A stretch of DNA of 7,392 nucleotides from Firmicutes bacterium UBA6226 (GCA_002441045.1 DJWQ01000215.1:289-7680), one strand, 5' to 3'; counted from the first letter of the stretch, positions 1 to 6,273 are shown. The notes: generated from the sequence alone by a model not told the origin. Translations and numbers: made by a program.

Positions 1-8
1 AACAAAAT

Positions 9-1370
9 TTACATAAAATATTTCAACATATCATCAATATGTTTAAGACCAATGACAGTAAATCCATCAGGCCGATTGAGTCCTTCCAAGTTACCATGTG
101 GTATAATCGCCTTTTTAAAGCCCATCTTTGCGGCTTCGTTTACCCTTTGCTGAACTTGATTTACTGCTCTAATTTCACCTGTTAATCCTACTTCGCCAAA
201 AATAATCATATCACTTGGTACAACAACATCTCTATGACTTGATGCGATTGCCATTACGATGGCCAAGTCAGCAGATGGTTCATCGATACTTACACCACCA
301 ACGATGTTAAGATAGATGTCTTGCTGATATAAGCTCATCCCCACCTTTTTCTCTAGTACCGCAGTAAGCAAAATTAATTTGTTATAGTCTATTCCCATCG
401 CCATACGTCTAGGTATGTTGTAATTCGTCTGAGAAACTAGGCATTGCATTTCAACAAGAACAGTTCTAGTGCCTTCTAGTGCAGGAACGACGATAGACCC
501 AGGCATTTGATTAGAACTACCCGACAAGAAAATCTTCGAAGGATTTTCTACTTCCTTCAGTCCTGAGCTTGTCATCTCAAAGACGCCAATTTCATTAGTT
601 GATCCAAATCGATTTTTTACGGCTCTTAATATTCGGTAAAGGTTGTGATTCTCACCTTCAAAATATAAGACTGTATCCACCATATGCTCAAGAATTTTCG
701 GACCTGCTATTGCACCTTGCTTTGTTACATGGCCTACTAAAAAAGTGCTTACACCAAACTTCTTAGCGATATTCATGAACTGATTGGTCGCTTCTCTAAC
801 CTGACTAACACTACCCGGAGCAGAAGTAACCTCAGAATTATAAACTGTCTGAATGGAGTCAACGATTAATATATCTGGTTTTAAAGACGCCACATGATGT
901 TTAATGCGTTCAATGTTATTTTCTGAGATCACATAAAGCTCTTCACTTGCCGCGCCAACTCTCTGAGCTCTTAACTTTGTTTGCTTAATGGATTCTTCAC
1001 CAGATACATAAAGGACGATTTTTTCTTGTTCCGCCAAATGGGAGGCCACTTGTAGCAAAAGTGTGGATTTACCAATACCAGGATCGCCACCAACTAATAT
1101 CAAAGATCCCTTCACGAGTCCGCCACCTAATACGATGTCAAGTTCAGACATCTTAGTGCTATAGCGCTCTTCTAAATCGAATGTCACCTCTTTAATTTTC
1201 TTAGGTTTCCCTTCTCCACCACCTATATTTAAAGTGTTTGTTTTCTCTGCTTTAGGTTCTAACTCTTCAACAAATGAATTCCAAGCACCACATTCTAAGC
1301 ATTTACCTAACCATTTTGGCGATACTGCACCACATTCTTGACAGACAAATTTTGTCTTCAGTTTAGACAT
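9..1370 (-). CDS. radA: RadA, DNA repair/recombination ATPase (branch-migration helicase)
   Basis: RadA is a RecA-like cytoplasmic ATPase. It helps process recombination intermediates by driving branch migration in repair and, in some Bacillota, natural transformation. Numbered from the start chosen here (453 aa), the protein shows an N-terminal C4 zinc finger (Cys10, Cys13, Cys24, Cys27), Walker A GGDPGIGKST at 94-103, Walker B ILIVDS at 167-172, and the RadA signature KNRFG at 252-256. A C-terminal Lon-like domain with EPSADLA replaces the Lon catalytic site, as in the family, so protease activity is not expected. Length and domain order are full-size. The GHVTK-GAIAG motif has Gln218 where I recall Glu or a similar residue; this looks minor. 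The start at 1370 is preferred over an in-frame ATG at 1382 because GGGAG lies 5 nt before it. The gene overlaps the clpC stop by 8 nt, so the two are surely co-transcribed. The downstream gene (often disA in Bacillus) is outside the window. Confidence 0.97.
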   Translation of the reverse strand: MSKLKTKFVCQECGAVSPKWLGKCLECGAWNSFVEELEPKAEKTNTLNIGGGEGKPKKIKEVTFDLEERYSTKMSELDIVLGGGLVKGSLILVGGDPGIGKSTLLLQVASHLAEQEKIVLYVSGEESIKQTKLRAQRVGAASEELYVISENNIERIKHHVASLKPDILIVDSIQTVYNSEVTSAPGSVSQVREATNQFMNIAKKFGVSTFLVGHVTKQGAIAGPKILEHMVDTVLYFEGENHNLYRILRAVKNRFGSTNEIGVFEMTSSGLKEVENPSKIFLSGSSNQMPGSIVVPALEGTRTVLVEMQCLVSQTNYNIPRRMAMGIDYNKLILLTAVLEKKVGMSLYQQDIYLNIVGGVSIDEPSADLAIVMAIASSHRDVVVPSDMIIFGEVGLTGEIRAVNQVQQRVNEAAKMGFKKAIIPHGNLEGLNRPDGFTVIGLKHIDDMLKYFM

Positions 1371-3813
1371 ACGTTCTCCCATTTACTTTTATTTCATTAT
1401 TTTCTACAGCTAGACTAATATCACTTTGCGACTCATGATCGATCAACCAACTCGCCACAGGATCTTTGATAAGACGATCTATGCTTCTTTTGATAGGTCT
1501 TGCCCCATATTCGGTTGAGAAGCTCTCACTAGAAATATAACTAACCACATCACTGTCAAATTCTATTCGTATCCCTTTACCTTTCATAAGTGTTGCGAAT
1601 GCCTCTAAATGTAGTTTTGTAATAGACGCAATCGCTTCTTTAGACAACGTGTTAAAAACGATAATTTCATCAATTCGATTGATAAACTCTGGTTTGAAAT
1701 ATTTCTTACACGCTTCTCTGATTTTCGTTTCATTTGCAAGTTGTTCTGATTTCTTACCAAATCCAACTTGCTTAATATCAGGCTCGTCAGTTCCTATATT
1801 AGATGTCATAATAATTAAAGCATTTCTAAAGTCGTGTTTCCTTCCTCTTGCATCGGTTAAAACACCTTCATCCATTAATTGCAGTAATAAGTTCAGAACA
1901 TCTATGTGTGCTTTTTCCACTTCGTCAAACAAAATTACAGAATATGGTTGTTTCTCAATAGCATTGGTCAACAATCCGCCTTCCTTTGTGCCTTCATAGC
2001 CTGGAGGTGAACCGATTAGTTTGGAAACAGAATATCGTTCCATAAACTCAGACATATCCAGTTTAATTAAGTTATTTTCACTTCCATAATAAATGTCAGC
2101 TATCGCTTTGGACAGTTCTGTCTTTCCGACACCAGTTGGTCCAACAAATAAAAATGCCCCTAGTGGTTTGTTTTCCTCTTTAATTCCCATCCTAAATCGT
2201 TTAAGCGCACTAGACACATGCTGAATCGCTTCTGCTTGACCAATAATCTGTTTTCCGAGCAATTCTTCTAATTGTCTCAGTCTAATTTTATCATGTGTTG
2301 AGAGTTTAGAGATAGGTACTCTTGCCCAATCAGAAACGACTTTCTCTACGTCTGCGACATCGACAACGAGAGGTTGATTGGTTAAAAGCTGCTTTGCTTG
2401 CTGATTGCTTTCAATTTTAGATAAAATGCGCATTTCCTCTTTTTGAATCTTAGCCGCTTCATCAAATTTCATTTCTAGTATCAAAGCTTCTTTTTCATCT
2501 CTAAGTTGATTTAGACGATACTTGATTTCATCAATAATCTCCATGGTCTTCAAGTTGTCCGTTCTCTTACGCGCACAGGCTTCATCTAATATATCGATTG
2601 CCTTGTCTGGTAACTTACGATCTCTAATATATCTAACAGACAACGCCACTATAGATTTGACTGCATCTTCGGTAATAATAACATGATGATGTTGCTCGTA
2701 AAACTGTCTATTTTGCATCAATATAAGAACTGTCGTTTCGGCAGATGGTTCTTCCACTGAAACTGTGGTTAACCTTCTATTAATAGCTGCATCTGATTCT
2801 AAATATTTCTGATAATCTTGATAAGTTGTCGCACCTATAATTCTAATCTGTCCACTGGATAGATACGGTTTAAGCAAGCTGAGTGCATCATAGGATTTTT
2901 CACCTGTAGCCCCCATGCCGACAAGCGAATGTAACTCGTCTATAAATAGTATTGCGTTCTTTTTCTTAAGTAAGGCTTTAATCAGCTCGTTGACACGTTC
3001 TTCAAATTGTCCCCGATACATAGTCCCCGCGATAAGTTGACTAACCGTTAACTCATATATAGCAACCTCTCGAAGCGCAAGTGGCACATCACCAATTGCA
3101 ATTTTACGTGCTAACCCTCTAATAATTTGCGTTTTTCCAACACCAGCTTCACCAATAAGGCACGGATTGTTCTTTTGCTTGCGTGAAAGTATTTGGATCA
3201 AACGCCCTATTTCATCACTTCTACCTATAGTAATTTCATCAGCTTGGTCTTTTACTGCTTCCACCAAATTAACTGCCAATTGATCCAAAATGCCTTGTGG
3301 CTGATCTGTATAGTCATTGTCAAATGACATTAGTTTTACATCCACATGATCACTCATGTCGGCTTTTATGAGCTTTGGTAATTCGTGATCAGGTACAGCA
3401 TATTCATCCATAATTCGATTTAAATCAAAGCTTAGCTTTGAAAGCACCTTATAACCAATGGACTGCTTGTCACTAATGATTGACATAAACATATGCTCGG
3501 GCAATATTTCTCCATTATTGGACTTTAATGCATATTGATGGCTTCTTTGTAAACATTCCTTTGCCCTTATGGTATAATCAATGATTCCTCCTGAACCTCT
3601 GACGTCTCCCATCAGCTTTATAATTTCTTGACGAATGGCCTTTGCAGAGATTCTATGATATAGAAATGTATTACTTACCTTTGTTCCTTTTATTAACGAA
3701 AGGCCTAAAAGGATATGTTCAGTGCCCACGAATTGATGTCCTAAATCACGTGCTTCTGAAAAGGCGTAATTAACAACATCATTTGCGATCTCGCTATAAT
3801 TATATTCTTGCAT
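1363..3813 (-). CDS. clpC: ClpC-type AAA+ unfoldase, ATPase subunit of ClpCP protease
   Basis: Hexameric Hsp100 ATPase that unfolds proteins and feeds them to ClpP. From the chosen start it has 816 aa, normal for ClpC (about 810). Seen in order: a double Clp_N domain (about 1-140) with GTEH at 30-33 and a second EH pair at 106-107; D1 Walker A GEAGVGKT 221-228, pore loop MYRG around 265-268, Walker B ending DE 292-293, and arginine-finger pair Arg346-Arg347; a short UVR/M domain about 425-470 with the conserved KFDEAA (Phe450); D2 Walker A GPTGVGKT 558-565 and Walker B ILFDE 627-631; and a ClpP-docking VGF loop at 683-685. The VGF loop argues for partnership with ClpP. A long ClpB middle domain and a ClpE zinc finger are both absent. 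Oddities: the D2 pore loop is GYEGT (605-609) instead of the usual GYVGY, and WARVP (496-500) stands where WTGVP is usual. The start at 3813 follows GGAGG by 4 nt. The ctsR, mcsA and mcsB genes that normally precede clpC are missing here. Confidence 0.96.
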   Translation of the reverse strand: MQEYNYSEIANDVVNYAFSEARDLGHQFVGTEHILLGLSLIKGTKVSNTFLYHRISAKAIRQEIIKLMGDVRGSGGIIDYTIRAKECLQRSHQYALKSNNGEILPEHMFMSIISDKQSIGYKVLSKLSFDLNRIMDEYAVPDHELPKLIKADMSDHVDVKLMSFDNDYTDQPQGILDQLAVNLVEAVKDQADEITIGRSDEIGRLIQILSRKQKNNPCLIGEAGVGKTQIIRGLARKIAIGDVPLALREVAIYELTVSQLIAGTMYRGQFEERVNELIKALLKKKNAILFIDELHSLVGMGATGEKSYDALSLLKPYLSSGQIRIIGATTYQDYQKYLESDAAINRRLTTVSVEEPSAETTVLILMQNRQFYEQHHHVIITEDAVKSIVALSVRYIRDRKLPDKAIDILDEACARKRTDNLKTMEIIDEIKYRLNQLRDEKEALILEMKFDEAAKIQKEEMRILSKIESNQQAKQLLTNQPLVVDVADVEKVVSDWARVPISKLSTHDKIRLRQLEELLGKQIIGQAEAIQHVSSALKRFRMGIKEENKPLGAFLFVGPTGVGKTELSKAIADIYYGSENNLIKLDMSEFMERYSVSKLIGSPPGYEGTKEGGLLTNAIEKQPYSVILFDEVEKAHIDVLNLLLQLMDEGVLTDARGRKHDFRNALIIMTSNIGTDEPDIKQVGFGKKSEQLANETKIREACKKYFKPEFINRIDEIIVFNTLSKEAIASITKLHLEAFATLMKGKGIRIEFDSDVVSYISSESFSTEYGARPIKRSIDRLIKDPVASWLIDHESQSDISLAVENNEIKVNGRTYV
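1376..1380 (-). promoter_or_regulatory. radA ribosome binding site inside the clpC 3' end
   Basis: The minus strand reads GGGAG, then 5 nt, then ATG (1370-1368). The Shine-Dalgarno sequence lies within the last codons of clpC, and the radA start codon precedes the clpC stop, which suggests translational coupling. This site decides the radA start: the alternative ATG at 1382 overlaps the GGGAG itself. Confidence 0.8.
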
Positions 3814-3817
3814 AAGC

Positions 3818-3822
3818 CCTCC
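3818..3822 (-). promoter_or_regulatory. clpC ribosome binding site
   Basis: The minus strand reads GGAGG, four nucleotides, ATG. This places the clpC start at 3813. The start also aligns residue for residue with the usual ClpC N-terminus: GTEH falls at 30-33, as in B. subtilis ClpC. Confidence 0.85.
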
Positions 3823-3831
3823 ACTACTTTT

Positions 3832-3860
3832 CTTATAGTGTATCAAGTAATCCAAAGAAA
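3832..3860 (-). promoter_or_regulatory. Candidate clpC-radA promoter
   Basis: A good -10 box, TATAAG, lies at 3837-3832 on the minus strand. The hexamer 17 nt upstream is TTTCTT (3860-3855), a weak -35 that falls inside the T-rich tail of the preceding terminator. A start site about 7 nt downstream would leave a leader of only about 12-15 nt, little more than the ribosome binding site. The strong terminator just upstream makes a separate promoter for clpC likely, but the exact boxes are inferred. No CtsR heptad repeat is visible. Confidence 0.4.
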
Positions 3861-3888
3861 GAAAAGACCCAGCGTTTACGCTAGGTCT
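3855..3888 (-). terminator. Intrinsic terminator of the EF-G-like gene
   Basis: On the minus strand, arms AGACCTAGCG (3888-3879) and CGCTGGGTCT (3874-3865) form a 10-bp stem with one G-T wobble around a TAAA loop. A T-rich tail (TTTTCTTTC) follows. It lies about 60 nt after the EF-G-like stop codon and just before clpC, so it should largely insulate clpC from upstream transcription. The tail is interrupted by C residues, so some read-through is possible. Confidence 0.85.
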
Positions 3889-3908
3889 CCCCCCTATCCC
3901 CTTATTTC

Positions 3909-3935
3909 ACAGTTGTTCTCTCTATAAACGACTGT
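3909..3935. repeat. Inverted repeat 9-9-9 in the EF-G-like/clpC spacer
   Basis: On the plus strand, arms ACAGTTGTT (3909-3917) and AACGACTGT (3927-3935) flank a 9-nt spacer. They pair over 9 positions with one T-G wobble (a C-A mismatch if read from the minus strand). The repeat starts 12 nt after the EF-G-like stop codon and lies upstream of the terminator. The geometry matches CIRCE elements (9-N9-9), but the bases are unlike the CIRCE consensus TTAGCACTC/GAGTGCTAA. It may be a protein-binding site, a 3'-UTR hairpin, or chance. Confidence 0.5.
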
Positions 3936-3946
3936 AAAGTGATATA

Positions 3947-6028
3947 CTATTTGTTTTCATTATCGCGTTTTACTTGTTCAATTATCTTCAACGCGATTTG
4001 CATCGGAACTTCGTCATATCTTTCAACGCTCATGTTAAACCAACCACGTGCTTGCGTCATCGATCTTAAATCAGTTGCATAAGTGAACATTTCAGCTTGA
4101 GGTGCCTCAGCAATTACCTTTTGATAACCCTCTTCATTTGGTTCCATGCCTAAAATTCTACCACGACGTCTATTCATATCGCCCATAATATCGCCCATAT
4201 ATTCATCTGGTATATAAATTTCAACATGTGCAATTGGCTCAAGAAGAATTGGCTGAGCTTGTTCTAAACCTTTTTTGAAAGCAAGATGAGCAGCAAGTTT
4301 AAATGCCATTTCTGAAGAGTCGACATCATGATATGAACCGTCGAGAAGCGTTGCTTTCAAGTTCACAACCGGACATCCAGCTAAAACACCATGATCGAGT
4401 GATTCCAAAAGTCCTTTTTCAACAGCTGGAATGTACTGTCTTGGTACAGACCCACCAAATATTTTTTCTTCGAAAATAAAAGGTTCATTAGATGGTTCAA
4501 ATTTGATATGAACATCGCCGTACTGTCCTGCACCGCCAGATTGTTTTTTATGCTTACCTTGTACTGTAGCGACGCCTTTAATGGTTTCTCTATATGCAAT
4601 TTTCGGATCTTCAAGAACGACCTCAACACCAAATAAATTCTTAAGCTTAGATGTGATAACTTGAACTTGCATCGAGCCTTGACCACCTAAAAGCGTTTGT
4701 TTGGTTTCTTTATTTCTCTCAATTGTAAACGAAGGATCCTCTTCAGTTAAACGATGCAATGAAGAGAATATTTTTTCTTCATCGCCTTTCGATTTAGGTT
4801 CAATCGCCATAAAGAGTGCTGGTCTTGGCAGATTAACACTTTCAAATCGGATAGGATGCTCTTTGTCGCAGATTGTATCACCAGTTTCTGTATACTGAAG
4901 TTTTGCAGTTGCACCGATGTCACCTGCAATCACTTTATCTACTTGAATTTGCTCCTTACCTCTTAGCAAGAATAATGAAGAGATTCTTTCCTTCTCATCT
5001 TTGTTCGCATTGAGTATTTCCATATCCTTTTTAGCTGTACCTGAATATACCTTAAACATAGATATTTTACCCACAAATGGGTCAACAATTGTTTTGAAAA
5101 TATAAGCAGAGAAAGGCTCTGTTTCATCAGACTTTCTCTCAACTTCAGCGTCTGTATCTGGATTGACTCCTTTGTAAATGCCATTGTTCATCTCTTTAGG
5201 TGTTGGGAAGTAATCGTATATCATACTCATAAGCGTGTGAATGCCTATTCGTTTCTCAACAGCACCTACAAGTACTGGAACGATTTCTCCTGAGATGACG
5301 CCCTTTCTAAGACCTTCGTGAATTTCTTCATTGGTGAATATTTCACCTTCGAAGTATTTCATCATAAGCTCTTCATCACTTTCAGCAACTGCTTCAATCA
5401 ACATATCTCGAATTGGTTTAACTCTTGCTTCCATGTCACTAGGAACTGGCGCATCAACACATTCCTTGCCATCGAATACTCTGCCGATTTCATCCACAAC
5501 ATTGACGAAACCTTTAAAATCACCACTTTCTCCTATTGGAATACAAAAAGGTGCTATTTTTTTGCCAAATGTATCTTTTAAATCCTTAATCAATTTCACA
5601 TAATTTACGTTTTCTTTATCCATTTTGTTAATGAAAATGATTTTAGAGAGATTTCTTTTTTCAGTGAAGTTCCAAGCTTTCTCAGTTCCTACTTCAATTC
5701 CTGATGAAGCGTCAACCATTATGACAGCACCACCAACCACTTTTAATGCGCTTAATGTATCACCAACAAAGTCAAAATAACCTGGCGTATCTAAAAAATT
5801 ATATTTATGTTCATGCCACTCGATTGGAATTAGAGAAGTTCCTATACTAAATTTTCTATTGATTTCTTCTTTATCATAATCCGACACTGTATTGCCGTCA
5901 TCAACACGGCCCATACGAGTCGTTACACCTGTCGTATACAATAAAGCTTCTGTTAAAGTTGTTTTTCCGCTACCTCCATGTCCTAAGAATGCGACGTTCC
6001 TAATTTTGTCAACTGCATAGTTTTTCAT
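3947..6028 (-). CDS. fusA2: EF-G-like translational GTPase (EF-G paralogue, FusA2 type)
   Basis: Five-domain GTPase related to elongation factor G; 693 aa, full length for the family. Visible: G1 GHGGSGKT at 16-23, in place of the canonical EF-G AHIDAGKT; a switch I region with DYDKEE at 50-55; G3 DTPGYFDF at 80-87; G4 NKMD at 134-137; a G' insert (about 160-250); a domain II start near 300; then domains III-V. Domain IV keeps GGAGQYGDV and the tip loop SYHDVDSSE; domain V keeps MGDIMGDMNRRRG. The catalytic His of DTPGH is Tyr84 here. GHGGSGKT, the Tyr substitution and the changed switch I mark the EF-G-like/EF-G2 subfamily rather than the main translocase, which normally sits in the rpsL-rpsG-fusA-tuf operon. 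Of characterised relatives, as I recall, a Thermus EF-G2 is ribosome-active and a mycobacterial one lacks ribosome-stimulated GTPase, so the role here is open. The start follows AGGAG by 9 nt. The gene stands alone between two terminators. The symbol is by subfamily analogy. Confidence 0.92.
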   Translation of the reverse strand: MKNYAVDKIRNVAFLGHGGSGKTTLTEALLYTTGVTTRMGRVDDGNTVSDYDKEEINRKFSIGTSLIPIEWHEHKYNFLDTPGYFDFVGDTLSALKVVGGAVIMVDASSGIEVGTEKAWNFTEKRNLSKIIFINKMDKENVNYVKLIKDLKDTFGKKIAPFCIPIGESGDFKGFVNVVDEIGRVFDGKECVDAPVPSDMEARVKPIRDMLIEAVAESDEELMMKYFEGEIFTNEEIHEGLRKGVISGEIVPVLVGAVEKRIGIHTLMSMIYDYFPTPKEMNNGIYKGVNPDTDAEVERKSDETEPFSAYIFKTIVDPFVGKISMFKVYSGTAKKDMEILNANKDEKERISSLFLLRGKEQIQVDKVIAGDIGATAKLQYTETGDTICDKEHPIRFESVNLPRPALFMAIEPKSKGDEEKIFSSLHRLTEEDPSFTIERNKETKQTLLGGQGSMQVQVITSKLKNLFGVEVVLEDPKIAYRETIKGVATVQGKHKKQSGGAGQYGDVHIKFEPSNEPFIFEEKIFGGSVPRQYIPAVEKGLLESLDHGVLAGCPVVNLKATLLDGSYHDVDSSEMAFKLAAHLAFKKGLEQAQPILLEPIAHVEIYIPDEYMGDIMGDMNRRRGRILGMEPNEEGYQKVIAEAPQAEMFTYATDLRSMTQARGWFNMSVERYDEVPMQIALKIIEQVKRDNENK

Positions 6029-6037
6029 TCGAAAGTT

Positions 6038-6042
6038 CTCCT
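6038..6042 (-). promoter_or_regulatory. Ribosome binding site of the EF-G-like gene
   Basis: The minus strand reads AGAGGAGAA with AGGAG at 6042-6038, nine nucleotides before the ATG at 6028. This supports the start, which also gives the expected short lead into the G1 motif (residue 16). Confidence 0.8.
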
Positions 6043-6060
6043 CTCAAGTTGGATTTGATT

Positions 6061-6086
6061 GAATATTTGCATTATTTGTAATATTC
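6061..6086. repeat. AT-rich inverted repeat in the EF-G-like gene leader
   Basis: Perfect 7-bp arms GAATATT (6061-6067) and AATATTC (6080-6086) flank a 12-nt spacer. The repeat sits 33 nt before the EF-G-like start codon and about 20 nt before its ribosome binding site. It could be an operator or a weak hairpin in the mRNA leader. In AT-rich sequence a 7-bp match can also arise by chance. Confidence 0.4.
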
Positions 6087-6106
6087 TATACACTTTTCCT
6101 TTTTCC

Positions 6107-6131
6107 TTCTTGTTTTTTAAAAAAACAAGAA
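6107..6131. repeat. Perfect 12-bp palindrome upstream of the EF-G-like gene
   Basis: Arms TTCTTGTTTTTT (6107-6118) and AAAAAACAAGAA (6120-6131) are exact reverse complements around one central A. On the minus strand it is followed by a purine-rich run (GGAAAAAGGAAAAG), not a T tract, so it is not a normal terminator for minus-strand transcription. On the plus strand it is followed by A residues, so it does not fit there either. If the promoter near 6160 is right, this hairpin lies in the 5' leader of the EF-G-like mRNA. A protein-binding palindrome or a cruciform are alternatives. Confidence 0.6.
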
Positions 6132-6158
6132 AAAACAGTGTGTTGACACAATAAAAAT

Positions 6159-6187
6159 CTTATAGTTCTCTATTTGTTATCAAGATC
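6159..6187 (-). promoter_or_regulatory. Candidate promoter of the EF-G-like gene
   Basis: TATAAG at 6164-6159 on the minus strand is a plausible -10 box, in the same ACTATAAGA context as the candidate box of clpC. No good -35 lies at 17 nt (GATCTT at 6187-6182). TTGATA at 6183-6178 is a better hexamer but only 13 nt from TATAAG. A start site here would give a leader of about 120 nt containing the two inverted repeats. Other AT-rich hexamers nearer the gene (for example TATAGA near 6090) cannot be excluded. Confidence 0.35.
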
Positions 6188-6224
6188 CATTGGATTCGAC
6201 ATTAGCTAAAACTGACATTGGATT
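6188..6224. repeat. Direct repeat CATTGGATT, 28-bp period, upstream of the EF-G-like gene
   Basis: CATTGGATT occurs at 6188-6196 and again at 6216-6224 (AATCCAATG on the minus strand). The two copies lie between the reductase terminator and the candidate EF-G-like promoter. A shorter TTGGATT copy lies at 6049-6055, next to the ribosome binding site. Placement just upstream of a promoter suits a regulator binding site, but this is inferred from position and repetition only. Confidence 0.45.
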
Positions 6225-6235
6225 TAATTTGCGAT

Positions 6236-6273
6236 AAAAAAAACCGAATAAAAGTTTTTTGCTTTTATTCGGT
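6236..6273 (-). terminator. Intrinsic terminator of the ribonucleotide reductase gene
   Basis: On the minus strand, ACCGAATAAAAG (6273-6262) pairs perfectly over 12 bp with CTTTTATTCGGT (6254-6243) around a CAAAAAA loop. A run of seven further T residues (6242-6236) follows directly. It lies about 20 nt after the reductase stop codon and closes that transcription unit. Confidence 0.93.

Noticed and set aside
1371..1382. Upstream in-frame ATG at 1382 as the radA start
   Set aside because: It would use the ribosome binding site GGGAG as coding sequence and has no good site of its own; the ATG at 1370 has GGGAG at 5 nt and gives the usual N-terminus before the zinc finger.
1649..1999. 116-codon plus-strand open frame opposite clpC
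   Set aside because: It is an antisense shadow of the strongly conserved AAA D2 region, with no ribosome binding site and no recognisable domain.
3814..3855. Longer clpC reading frame starting with TTG at 3855
   Set aside because: It lies over the candidate promoter and terminator tail and has no ribosome binding site; the ATG at 3813 has GGAGG and matches the family N-terminus exactly.
3814..3946. CtsR or HrcA (CIRCE) operator before clpC
   Set aside because: No GTCAAA heptad pair in either direction, and the 9-9-9 repeat does not match the CIRCE bases; reported only as a repeat of unknown role.
4381..5603. Several 60-100 codon frames on both strands inside the EF-G-like gene
   Set aside because: All lie within a full-length conserved gene in other frames and have no independent signals.
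3947..6028. Canonical elongation factor G (main translocase)
   Set aside because: G1 loop, switch I and the DTPGY motif follow the EF-G-like subfamily, and the ribosomal protein and tuf neighbours of the usual fusA operon are absent.
6143..6171. Plus-strand promoter with TTGACA at 6143-6148
   Set aside because: The hexamer at 16-18 nt spacing is not a -10 box, and no plus-strand gene follows.
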